DNA from: Thermomicrobiales bacterium
Lineage (GTDB): Bacteria > Chloroflexota > Chloroflexia > Thermomicrobiales > UBA6265
Direction: 5' to 3'
DNA length: 25,105 bases
Assembly (NCBI GenBank): GCA_020847015.1
Contig: JADLCW010000241.1
Location: forward strand, 1 to 25,105
Part shown: positions 1-7,037 of the stretch, piece by piece
How positions within the stretch are numbered: the first letter of the stretch is position 1
How the letters are laid out: each line of letters starts with the position of its first letter
Notes under the pieces: generated by a model
Databases searched by the model: none
What the model saw: only the letters and a program-made list of their open reading frames with translations
What the model was told of the DNA's origin: nothing
Translations under genes and position numbers: made by a program

Positions 1-428
1 CGGGTCACGATCCATGGATCGACGCCGTCGGAGAGCAATCGCAGCGAACTGGCCAGCAAGTCGTAGGCCGCTTCGTGCTCCTGGCGATCTTCGGTCAGCC
101 GGTTGAGCAATTCGGCCAGATGCGAGGCGTGGCCGTACGCTTCCAGATTCGTTCGCAGCCCCTCATGCGCGTCGATGGTGGCGGCGTCGCTGACGACATC
201 CAGTTCGCGCCCTTTGGCCAGCAACAGCCGACAGCGGCCGAAATATTCCAAGTGCGGCCCAAGCCGACTCAGCGGTTTGCGGGCGCCTTTGGCGATGATC
301 CGAAACTTGCCGCGCTGAGGGGTGAAAATCGTGTAGATGCGGTCGGCTTCGCCGAGATCGAGCCGCCGCAAGACGATCGCTTCGGTTCGGTACAGGCGCT
401 CGTTGAGCGGAACGGGTGGGGCGGGCAC
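1..428 (-). CDS. recO: DNA repair protein RecO, N-terminal part (cut by window edge)
   Basis: RecO binds DNA and SSB, anneals SSB-coated strands and, with RecR, helps load RecA at gaps. Only the first 142 codons are present; the gene runs off the left edge. The reading starts with GTG at 428-426 and gives the typical RecO N-terminal OB-fold pattern: IVLRRLDLGEADRI, then YTIFTPQRGKFRIIAKGARK, PLSRLGPHLEYF and a helical stretch with LEAYGHASHLAELLNRLTED. An AGGAG ribosome binding site lies 10 bases upstream of the GTG (ctcct at 439-443 on the plus strand), and there is no in-frame ATG nearby. The gene is divergent from ccdA. Family assignment is confident; the C-terminal half cannot be assessed. 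Confidence 0.9.
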   Translation of the reverse strand, partial: MPAPPVPLNERLYRTEAIVLRRLDLGEADRIYTIFTPQRGKFRIIAKGARKPLSRLGPHLEYFGRCRLLLAKGRELDVVSDAATIDAHEGLRTNLEAYGHASHLAELLNRLTEDRQEHEAAYDLLASSLRLLSDGVDPWIVT

Positions 429-470
429 TGATGGGCGACTCCTGTGGTGGCGGCGCGGCTGAATGAGCGA

Positions 471-488
471 TTATGTCTATGTATTCTA
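471..488. promoter_or_regulatory. AT-rich island between divergent recO and ccdA, likely promoter region
   Basis: In this GC-rich DNA a short AT-rich tract (tatgtctatgtattcta) lies in the 149-base gap between the recO and ccdA starts. It offers -10-like hexamers on both strands: TATTCT at 482-487 on plus, TAGAAT and CATAAT on minus. I see no convincing -35 partner for any of them, so this is the likely promoter zone rather than a defined promoter. Confidence 0.3.
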
Positions 489-577
489 CCTCTCCCCCGG
501 TGAGTCTGCGGCGCCGTCGCCCCTCCCGGCGAGCCGCGAAATTGACCCGCTATAGGGTCGGTGGTACGTTTGGCGCC

Positions 578-1327
578 ATGAGCGCCGAGGTTTCGTTTGC
601 GGCCGCCTTCGTTGCTGGGCTTTTGTCCATCGCATCGCCATGCGTGCTGCCTTTGCTTCCAATTTACCTCGCCCATTTGGCCGGCGTCAGCGCCGGCCAA
701 GACGCGCTGTCCACCCGGCGGCGGGTGCTCGTCAACGCCGTCGCCTACGTGCTGGGGTTTTCGCTCGTATTCGTGCTGCTGGGCGTCGCTCTGGGGGCGG
801 CTGGCGTGCTGGTCGAAACGGGCGAGTTGGTCGCTGGCAATCGATTCTGGCTGGTTCGCATTGGCGGGGCGCTGGTGCTGCTGCTGGGGTTGCATCAGTT
901 GGGGATCATCCGCTTGCCGATGCTGGATCGCGAGCGGCGGCTCTCCACCGATCGACTGCCGGCGGGCCAGGTGTCGTCCTCGTTCGTCATCGGGATGACC
1001 TTCGGGGCCGGGTGGTCACCCTGCGTCGGTCCGATCCTCGGCGCCATCCTGACGATGGCTGCCGGCCAAGGCAGTATCGAGCGGGCGGCGGCGCTGCTGG
1101 CCGTCTACTCGGCCGGTTTGGCCACGCCGTTTCTGTTGGCCGCCGTCGCCTATGGGCGCTCGACGCGGGTCATCTCCCGCCTCAATGCTCGCCTCGGCAT
1201 GTTGACGACGGTGAGCGGCGGTCTGATGGTTGCGGTGGGCGCGATGATGATTCTGGGCATGTACCAGCAGTTCTTCGCGCGCCTCGTCGCAATTTCGCCG
1301 TGGATTCCTTGGGAGCCGAAGCTGTGA
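578..1327 (+). CDS. ccdA: Cytochrome c biogenesis / thiol-electron transporter CcdA
   Basis: CcdA is a six-helix inner-membrane protein that carries reducing equivalents from cytoplasmic thioredoxin to extracytoplasmic thioredoxin-like proteins such as ResA/TlpA. This product is 249 aa, normal for the family. The two redox cysteines sit in the expected membrane motifs: ASPCVLPLLP (Cys22, TM1) and GWSPCVGPILG (Cys149, TM4). The start is ATG 578, because the family begins a few residues before the first helix; an upstream in-frame ATG at 473 would add 35 Arg-rich residues not seen in CcdA. It is the first gene of a four-gene set with resB, ccsA and a thioredoxin gene, which supports the cytochrome c maturation role. 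Confidence 0.92.
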   Translation: MSAEVSFAAAFVAGLLSIASPCVLPLLPIYLAHLAGVSAGQDALSTRRRVLVNAVAYVLGFSLVFVLLGVALGAAGVLVETGELVAGNRFWLVRIGGALVLLLGLHQLGIIRLPMLDRERRLSTDRLPAGQVSSSFVIGMTFGAGWSPCVGPILGAILTMAAGQGSIERAAALLAVYSAGLATPFLLAAVAYGRSTRVISRLNARLGMLTTVSGGLMVAVGAMMILGMYQQFFARLVAISPWIPWEPKL

Positions 1328-1361
1328 ACCCGACATCACCGTTCCTCGAAGCGAGCCGCTG

Positions 1362-2849
1362 ATGGCGCAGATCTCGCTGGAGCGCCAGGTTTCGAAGCGC
1401 TCGCCTTTGGAAGCCGGGATCGATCGCGTTTGGCGCTTCTTCTGCTCGGTGCGGGCGGCCGTCGTCGAAATCGTGATTTTGGCGGTCCTCGTGTTGATCG
1501 GGACGTTGCGCGGCAGTTCCGTGCCGCGCGGGATTGCCGACCACGTGCCGGGCACGGGCGGGTTGGTGGACCGCTGGTACGCCTGGGATGCGTTTCACTC
1601 TCTCCCGTTCATGGGGATGCTGACGCTGCTTGCGGTGGCGATCGCCATTTGCACGGTCAATCGGGCGCCCGGCATCTGGTCGTCGATCGTCAATCCCACA
1701 GTGACGACGACGCACGGATTCCTGAGCAATGCCGACCTCTCGGCTCGGATGGCGGCGAGCGACGACCGCGATGCGTTCGCGGCGCGACTGCAAGAGGCGC
1801 TTCGCCGGCGACGCCACCGCGTGCTGAGCGCGGAGCGCAACGGCGAGATTCACGTGTATGCCGACCGCTATCGGTGGGGCAAACTGGGTACGTTCCCTTT
1901 CCATCTGGCGTTGATCCTGGTGCTGGTGGGCGGCGTTGTTGGGGCGCGCTGGGGCTTCCGCGATGATGAATTCATCGTGCCAGAGGGTGTCACCCGCGAA
2001 GTCGGCCACGGCACGGGCGTCAGCGTGCGGGTCGACCGCTTCAGCGAGACCTATCTCGAAATGGGGGCGCCGAAGGAATACCGCAGCGACCTGACGTTGC
2101 TCAAGGATGGGAATGAAGTAAAACAAGGGTCCATCACTGTCAACAATCCGATGACCTATCATGATATGGTCGTGTATCAATCCGGATTCGGGCAGGCGGT
2201 GCGCATCCAGGTTGCCGACAAGAGCGGCAATCTACTGATGGATGACATGATCCCGCTCGGTCCCTTCCAGGCCAAGAACAACCCGGATGCCCCCGCGGGA
2301 GTGCTCGACATTCCGCCAGCCGGCGTGCGCCTGACCGCGATCGCCCCAGATACGAACCCGGCCAACCGTCCCGATCTGGACGACCTGAACCTGCGCAGCG
2401 GCCAGATGTACCTCCAGCTTCGGCCGCTCACAGCAAATGCCGCGCTTTCGGGCACGGTTGAATCGGTCGTCAACCAGGGTCAGACGACGCGGCTCGGCGA
2501 TCTCGATGTCACCTTCGTCCGCGAGAAGCGGTTCACGGTGTTGCAGATCGCGCGCAACCCGGCCGTACCCATTTTCATTGCTTCGGCTTTGCTGCTGGTC
2601 GGCGGATTGGCCTGCACCTTTTACTTTCCCCACCGGCGGGTGCGCGGCATCGTCAGCGCCGCGGCCGGCGGGGGGGCCATGGTGACCCTTGCTCCCCTTG
2701 CCCGCCGCGACTGGAGCGGGCAGCGCGCCTTCGAAACGCTCCTGGACGGGTTGGAGCGCGATCTGGGTCTGCCGATCGAACGCGTGCGCCGCGAGCATCC
2801 GCCGCCGGATCGGGCTGCGGCCACCCGCCAGGAGCCGGCCACGACCTGA
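1362..2849 (+). CDS. resB: Cytochrome c biogenesis protein ResB (Ccs1)
   Basis: ResB/Ccs1 is the partner of CcsA in the System II heme-lyase complex, which delivers heme and attaches it to apocytochrome c outside the membrane. The protein is 495 aa. Hydrophobic segments lie near residues 33-50, 82-98, 179-196 and 400-418. A large soluble domain sits between the last two, as in the family. A His in the third helix (TFPFHLALIL, His181) is a candidate heme-handling residue, and AFHSLPF (His79) is another. The C-terminal 75 residues are charged and proline-rich, probably cytoplasmic. The gene starts 34 bases after ccdA; the ATG at 1362 has only a weak ribosome site, but no better in-frame start is visible. 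Confidence 0.9.
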   Translation: MAQISLERQVSKRSPLEAGIDRVWRFFCSVRAAVVEIVILAVLVLIGTLRGSSVPRGIADHVPGTGGLVDRWYAWDAFHSLPFMGMLTLLAVAIAICTVNRAPGIWSSIVNPTVTTTHGFLSNADLSARMAASDDRDAFAARLQEALRRRRHRVLSAERNGEIHVYADRYRWGKLGTFPFHLALILVLVGGVVGARWGFRDDEFIVPEGVTREVGHGTGVSVRVDRFSETYLEMGAPKEYRSDLTLLKDGNEVKQGSITVNNPMTYHDMVVYQSGFGQAVRIQVADKSGNLLMDDMIPLGPFQAKNNPDAPAGVLDIPPAGVRLTAIAPDTNPANRPDLDDLNLRSGQMYLQLRPLTANAALSGTVESVVNQGQTTRLGDLDVTFVREKRFTVLQIARNPAVPIFIASALLLVGGLACTFYFPHRRVRGIVSAAAGGGAMVTLAPLARRDWSGQRAFETLLDGLERDLGLPIERVRREHPPPDRAAATRQEPATT

Positions 2850-2906
2850 TCGCGATTTCGCCCGAACCCCACCGTATACCGGCCGCGGCCGGGAAGGGAA
2901 CGATGC

Positions 2907-3809
2907 ATGGAAGCCCTGATCCGTCTCTCGTTCTACAGCTTCGCCGCTGCCTCGCTGGCGCTCACGCTGTCGGCGATTTTTTACATCCTGTATGCGCTCG
3001 GGCGGGTTCGGGTGCGCCAGACGGCGCTGACGACCGGAACTGGAACGACGGTGATCGGGGCCACGGCGACGCGCGAACCGGCCTCGTCCGGCATGGGCGG
3101 ATTGGCGACGACGCTGGGCTGGATCGGGGTCGTATTCCAGGGGGCCGCCATCGTGACGCGCTCCATCGCGGCCGGTCGTTTGCCCCTGTCGAACATGTAC
3201 GAGTTCTCGACGACGTTCATTTTTCTCGCCGCGCTCGTCTATCTGATCTTCGAGCGGTGGTACGGGGTCAAGCAAGCCGGCGCGGTGGTCATGCCGCTGG
3301 CCGTCGCCATGGCCCTCTACGTCTGGTCGCTGCCGGTCAGCATGCGCGAGGTGGATCCGCTCATCCCGGCGCTGCAAAACCTGCCGCTGATGACCGTGCA
3401 CGTTTCGCTGGCGATCCTCTCCTACGCCGCATTCACGGTGTCGTTCGCCGCGGCGGTGCTGTTCCTGATCGCCGAAGGGCGTCGCATCTCCTGGTTGCCT
3501 AGCCCTGCGCTGCTCGACGATCTGTCATACCGCGCGGTGACGATCGGCTTCCCGGCGATCACGCTCGTGCTTATCCTCGGCTCGGTGTGGGCGTACCGCG
3601 CCTGGGGCACGTATTGGCAGTGGGACCCGAAGGAAACAGCGACCCTGTTCACCTGGCTCGTCTATGGCGTCTACCTGCACACTCGGTCGCTGCGGGCGTG
3701 GCGCGGGCGCCGCAGCGCCTACATCCTGTTGCTGGGATTCGCCGCGGTCATGTTCACCTACTTCGGCAACTACATCTTCGGCGGTCTGCACGCTTATGGC
3801 GGCGTCTGA
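2907..3809 (+). CDS. ccsA: Cytochrome c biogenesis protein CcsA (heme handling, WWD domain)
   Basis: CcsA (also called CcsB or ResC) forms the System II cytochrome c synthase with ResB. The 300-aa protein is polytopic and carries the Trp-rich WWD signature WGTYWQWDPKE at residues 233-243. The conserved histidines are present: His165 (TVHVSL), His258 (YLHTRS) and His295 (LHAYGG). PLSNMYEF near residue 93 is another family motif. The start is ATG 2907, six bases after a strong GGGAAGGGAA site at 2891-2900; an ATG at 2903 is in the wrong frame. It follows resB by 57 bases, and the TlpA-like gene begins one base after its stop, so the two are probably translationally coupled. Confidence 0.95.
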   Translation: MEALIRLSFYSFAAASLALTLSAIFYILYALGRVRVRQTALTTGTGTTVIGATATREPASSGMGGLATTLGWIGVVFQGAAIVTRSIAAGRLPLSNMYEFSTTFIFLAALVYLIFERWYGVKQAGAVVMPLAVAMALYVWSLPVSMREVDPLIPALQNLPLMTVHVSLAILSYAAFTVSFAAAVLFLIAEGRRISWLPSPALLDDLSYRAVTIGFPAITLVLILGSVWAYRAWGTYWQWDPKETATLFTWLVYGVYLHTRSLRAWRGRRSAYILLLGFAAVMFTYFGNYIFGGLHAYGGV

Positions 3810-3810
3810 C

Positions 3811-4455
3811 ATGAGCGCGGACTCGCCCGCTGCGAGCGGGCCGCTACAGCCGGCCGATGCCGTAGCCGAGGCGTCCCCGGAGCCCGGGAACCGACTGCGC
3901 CAGGGTGTGGTCGGTGTGGCGATCGCGTTGGTCATCGTGGCGGCAGCGTGGTTCGTCGGCGGGCGGGCCGGCTGGGACACGATCGGCCGCGGTGGCGTCA
4001 ACATGACGCTGCTGCCCAAGGTTGGCGATGTCGCCCCGGATTTTCAGACGACCGATGTGTTTGGCAACCCGGTGAAACTCTCTGATTTCGCTGGCCGACC
4101 GGTTTGGCTGATGTTCTGGGGATCCTGGTGCCCGCCGTGCCGCGCCGAATTCCCCGATATTCAGTCCGCCTACTCCCAACTGGAGCCGGAAGGTCTGGTG
4201 ATGCTTGGCGTTAGCCTGCGCGAATCGACGCTGGATGCCGCCGCCTACGCCGGGCAGAACCACGCCACCTTCCTGGTGCTAAGCGACCCCGACGAGTCAG
4301 ATACAGGGGCGGTCTACCCGATTGTCAACTTTCCAACCCATATCTTCATTGACAAGGATGGGGTGATTCGTTCGATCATGCTGGAGGATATGGACACCGC
4401 GCAGGCGCTGTCCGAGGCGCGAAAGATTCTGGATCCGGCGCCAAACCCGGCATAG
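3811..4455 (+). CDS. Membrane-anchored thioredoxin-like protein, TlpA/ResA family
   Basis: Proteins of this family reduce the CxxCH disulfide of apocytochrome c or other exported thiols, using electrons from CcdA. The product is 214 aa: a short cytoplasmic N-terminus, one membrane anchor (about residues 30-47), then an AhpC/TSA-Redoxin-type thioredoxin fold facing outward. The active site is GSWCPPCRAEFP with Cys107 and Cys110. VGDVAPDFQT and the cis-proline region NFPTHIFIDKDG fit the family. ATG 3811 directly follows the ccsA stop (TGACATG); an in-frame ATG at 3796 would overlap ccsA by 14 bases and is less likely. It closes the ccdA-resB-ccsA operon, so a ResA-like role is the best inference; the exact substrate is not shown. 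Confidence 0.9.
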   Translation: MSADSPAASGPLQPADAVAEASPEPGNRLRQGVVGVAIALVIVAAAWFVGGRAGWDTIGRGGVNMTLLPKVGDVAPDFQTTDVFGNPVKLSDFAGRPVWLMFWGSWCPPCRAEFPDIQSAYSQLEPEGLVMLGVSLRESTLDAAAYAGQNHATFLVLSDPDESDTGAVYPIVNFPTHIFIDKDGVIRSIMLEDMDTAQALSEARKILDPAPNPA

Positions 4456-4487
4456 GGATTGGCTATTCCGGGAAGCAACGTCACGAT

Positions 4488-4546
4488 CGCATGCCCGGAA
4501 AGAACGGATGGAGCGCGCGGCTCGATTCGTTCTTTCCGGGCATGCG
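4488..4546. terminator. 59-nt near-perfect palindrome, probable bidirectional terminator
   Basis: The left arm CGCATGCCCGGAAAGAACG (4488-4506) is the exact reverse complement of 4528-4546, a 19-bp perfect stem. Inside it, pairing continues with G.T, A-T and T-A, one G/G mismatch, then GAGC/GCTC around a 5-base loop GCGCG (4515-4519). The hairpin therefore spans about 27 positions per arm. It lies between the convergent stops of the TlpA-like gene (4455) and the cysteine-repeat gene (4560), where a terminator working in both directions is expected. There is no T tract, so intrinsic termination is not proven; a protein-binding palindrome is the alternative. Confidence 0.6.
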
Positions 4547-4559
4547 CGTTCCGCGGAAC

Positions 4560-5303
4560 CTACGGGCAGATGATGGCCGGGCAGGGACCATCAGGCTTGG
4601 TGCAGATGCCGCAGCCAGTATTGCAGCAGACTTCGCCGGGCGGACAGATCACGCCGTCGCATGGGACCCCATCGTAGGGAGTCGGCGCAGAGTCGATGCA
4701 AACCTGCTGGGTGCAGAGTCCGTCGGTCGGAGCGCAGATGCTGCAGCTCTCGTTGCAGCAGTATTCGCCGGCTCCGCACACGTTCGAGCCGCATTGCTCC
4801 CCGCCGCAATACTGCTCGGTGCACGAGCCGCCGAGCGGGACGCAGATGCCGCAACTCTCGTTGCAACAATACTCGTCCATCATGCAGACATTGCCGCCGC
4901 ACGGCTCGCCCGCGCAGTCGAGCGTTTCACAATCGATGTCCGGTCCCACGCAGCGGCCGCCGCACTGTGGGCAGCAAACACTGCCTGCCACGCACGTGAT
5001 CGCCGCGCACGGATTCGTCTCCTCCGCTGGCACGCAGATGCCCATGCAGTCGCGCCCGCCCCGCTCCGGGTCGCAACTGTCGCCGCGCAGATCGACGCAG
5101 GCGTAGCCGTCCGGGCACGGGAGTCCGGCGAATCCGCCGCAAAAGGTGCGGCTCACTGTGATTCCGGTCGGTGTCTCTTGCGCGGAAACCCGACGCCCGG
5201 CGAACAGCGCGACCGCCCCAGCCGCCCATGTCGCCACCAACCGGCGACGGCTCGTTCCGCGCGCCAGCGAGCGCGTCCAGCGATCGAACGTTCGGTCATC
5301 CAT
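4560..5303 (-). CDS. Tat-exported cysteine-repeat protein (38 Cys after the signal), function unknown
   Basis: The product is 247 aa. The N-terminus is a twin-arginine signal: SRRRLVATW at residues 18-26, a weak hydrophobic core, basic residues near the end (GRR) and a probable cleavage after VSA at 41. The mature part has 38 cysteines in about 206 residues. Residues 55-90 form a first module with six Cys (CGGFAGLPCPDGYAC, DSCDP, DCMGIC). Residues 99-246 hold four 8-Cys repeats, consensus C-x4-C-x5-CC-x3-C-x2-C-x6-C-x4-C, the first slightly varied. The ribosome site GAGAGGAGAAA precedes ATG 5303. Similar CCN-S-C-G-C patterns occur in secreted small-knot proteins, but I do not recognise a named family. 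All cysteines could pair as 19 disulfides, or some could bind metal. It is convergent with the ccd/ccs operon. Confidence 0.85.
   Translation of the reverse strand: MDDRTFDRWTRSLARGTSRRRLVATWAAGAVALFAGRRVSAQETPTGITVSRTFCGGFAGLPCPDGYACVDLRGDSCDPERGGRDCMGICVPAEETNPCAAITCVAGSVCCPQCGGRCVGPDIDCETLDCAGEPCGGNVCMMDEYCCNESCGICVPLGGSCTEQYCGGEQCGSNVCGAGEYCCNESCSICAPTDGLCTQQVCIDSAPTPYDGVPCDGVICPPGEVCCNTGCGICTKPDGPCPAIICP
4566..5009 (-). repeat. Four tandem 8-cysteine protein repeats inside the Tat-exported gene
   Basis: The units, from N- to C-terminus of the protein, start at Cys99 (about 5009), Cys135 (4901), Cys171 (4793) and Cys215 (4661). The second and third are 36 codons apart and nearly identical around EYCCNESC. 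The fourth follows an 8-residue insert (IDSAPTPY). The first has swapped spacings (CC-x2-C-x3-C). The DNA of units two and three is also visibly similar, which suggests duplication within the gene. Confidence 0.85.
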
Positions 5304-5666
5304 TGGCTGTTTCTCCTCTCAAGGCCAATCTCTTGCAACGATCCCGGCGCACTGCCGCAGTCGCTTCAAGAACGCCCCCGAGCTTGAAGTGGTTCCTCGG
5401 ATCTTTGGAGTGGCGAGCGCGGATTTCCTGCTGGATCGTCTGCGCGGAACTCGCACGTTCTACACGCCAATCCGGGCAGCGCCTCCTTGCGCTCCGCGCG
5501 CCGCACTCCAGTACAGCGGAAATTCGGCAACAACCGGGCCTGCGATGGGGCAGTGGTATACTTGCCGCGCTTTTTCTGCCAGCGCCCCACCCGCGCTTGG
5601 CCTTCGCGTCAGAATCCATCCGGAGTGGGTCCCCTGGGAGCATGGCGAACCTGGCTGCGGCCGGGC
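5304..5666. other. Intergenic region between divergent cysteine-repeat gene and yvcK
   Basis: This 363-base stretch holds no gene I can support: reading frames on both strands give Arg/Ala-rich shadow sequence without family motifs. It contains the ribosome site of the minus-strand gene next to 5304, a 7-bp inverted repeat CTTCAAG (5364-5370) / CTTGAAG (5383-5389) that might be an operator, and the extended -10 promoter of yvcK near 5554-5562. Confidence 0.6.
5554..5562 (+). promoter_or_regulatory. Extended -10 promoter for yvcK
   Basis: TGGTATACT is a TGn extended -10 element with a near-consensus TATACT hexamer (5557-5562). No good -35 lies 16-18 bases upstream, which is common for extended -10 promoters. 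Transcription would start near 5569, about 98 bases before the chosen yvcK start, and could continue into gap and pgk. Confidence 0.55.
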
Positions 5667-7007
5667 ATGTCGGTCAAACGGTGGGCGGCGCTGATCTTGC
5701 TGGGGTCAGTGCTGACAGGCGTCGCCATGGCCATGGCTTTGGTGTACGCCTACCGCTACATCGCCTTCCCGCCGGCATTCTCCGGGATGGTGCAGATCGT
5801 CACCCTGCAATTCTTGCCGCGCGAGGTGCGGTTCGTCGTGGTTCTTACGCTCGGTCTGGCGATGACCGCGTACGGCGTTTCGCGCATGAGCCGCTCGTTG
5901 CTCAGTCCGTTTCTCGCCCGCACCGATCCGGGCAAGGATCTGGCGGAAATCGTGGCCGAGCATCGATTCGGACCGCGCACGCCCGACATCAATGTGGTCG
6001 CTCTCGGCGGCGGCACGGGGCTGTCGTCACTGCTGCGTGGTCTCAAGCAGCACGACATCGGCATCACCGCCATCGTCACGGTTGCCGATGACGGCGGCAG
6101 CACCGGTCGTATCCGCACGGAGTTCGACATTCCGGCCCCCGGAGATATCCGTAACTGCCTGGCCGCGCTGGCCGACGACGAGTCGCTGGTGTCGCGTCTG
6201 TTCCAATATCGATTCGACCAGCCGAGTTCACAGTTGTCCGGTCATTCCTTCGGCAATCTGTTCATCACCGCGCTCACGCAGGTGACCGGCAGCTTCGAGC
6301 GAGCGGTCATCGAGAGCGCCAGCGTGCTCAATATCCGCGGTCGGGTGCTCCCTTCCACGCTGGCCAACGTGGCGCTCAACACTGAGTTGATTGACGGCAC
6401 GGTGCTGCGGGGAGAGTCCAGTTTGGCGCGCAAGAACGCCCCGATCAAACAGGTCTATTTGGAGCCGGAGCGTGCGGCGGTCTACGAACCTGCCTTTGGA
6501 GCCATCCTTAACGCCGATCTCGTCGTGCTCGGTCCTGGCAGTCTCTATACCAGCGTGTTGCCCAATCTGCTCGTCGAAGGCATTACTCAGGCGCTGCGCT
6601 GGACGCCGGGGCGCGTTGTGTACGTGTGCAACGTAGCCACCCAGCCGGGTGAAACCGACGATTTCACCGTCGCCGATCACGTCCGAGTGGTCGTCGACCA
6701 GCTTGGACCGAATGTCGTCGATGTCGTGCTTGTCAATAGCAACCCGGCGTCCGCGGCAGCCATCGGTCCCACCGAACCGATCGATCCGGTGCTGCCGAAC
6801 GGGTGGGACATGCCGGGGGCTGGGTTCGTCGTCGTCGAGCGCGATGTCGTCAACGATCGCAACCCGCTGCGGCACGACCCGGAAAAACTTTCGCTCGCGC
6901 TGCTGGATATTGCCCGGTGGGAGTCGACCCGTGATGGAGAACTGGACGGTTCGCTGGCGTCCCCGCCGAAGCTTCCATCCCGCACGGCGATGGCTGCCCA
7001 CCGCTAG
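5667..7007 (+). CDS. yvcK: YvcK/CofD-family protein (gluconeogenesis factor) with N-terminal membrane segments
   Basis: YvcK proteins bind UDP-sugars and are needed in Bacillus and mycobacteria for growth on gluconeogenic carbon and for normal cell shape. The fold is shared with the LPPG:Fo phospholactate transferase CofD. With ATG 5667 the protein is 446 aa. Two hydrophobic segments (about residues 4-27 and 53-68) form an N-terminal anchor. The conserved core follows: GGGTGLSSLL (114 onward), VADDGGSTGR (139 onward), PGDIRNCLAAL, GHSFGNLFI and LVVLGPGSLYTSVLPNLL. An in-frame GTG at 5625 is the alternative start; neither start has a strong ribosome site. The gene lies 30 bases upstream of gap and then pgk, which fits a role at the glycolysis/gluconeogenesis junction. 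Confidence 0.88.
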   Translation: MSVKRWAALILLGSVLTGVAMAMALVYAYRYIAFPPAFSGMVQIVTLQFLPREVRFVVVLTLGLAMTAYGVSRMSRSLLSPFLARTDPGKDLAEIVAEHRFGPRTPDINVVALGGGTGLSSLLRGLKQHDIGITAIVTVADDGGSTGRIRTEFDIPAPGDIRNCLAALADDESLVSRLFQYRFDQPSSQLSGHSFGNLFITALTQVTGSFERAVIESASVLNIRGRVLPSTLANVALNTELIDGTVLRGESSLARKNAPIKQVYLEPERAAVYEPAFGAILNADLVVLGPGSLYTSVLPNLLVEGITQALRWTPGRVVYVCNVATQPGETDDFTVADHVRVVVDQLGPNVVDVVLVNSNPASAAAIGPTEPIDPVLPNGWDMPGAGFVVVERDVVNDRNPLRHDPEKLSLALLDIARWESTRDGELDGSLASPPKLPSRTAMAAHR

Positions 7008-7037
7008 CATTCGCACGCTCATGTTCGGGAGGTATTC

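Noticed and set aside
75..431. Open frame on plus strand opposite recO
   Set aside because: The minus strand gives a clear RecO N-terminus; the plus frame has no family motif.
542..556. TTGACC followed by TATAGG as a ccdA promoter
   Set aside because: The two elements are only a few bases apart, far short of 16-18, and no alternative -35 fits.
473..577. Upstream in-frame ATG giving CcdA 35 extra residues
   Set aside because: The extension is Arg-rich, falls over the AT-rich promoter region and is absent from CcdA proteins.
4491..5387. Long plus-strand open frame opposite the cysteine-repeat gene
   Set aside because: Its product is Ala/Arg-rich without motifs, while the minus strand has a signal peptide, ribosome site and regular repeats.
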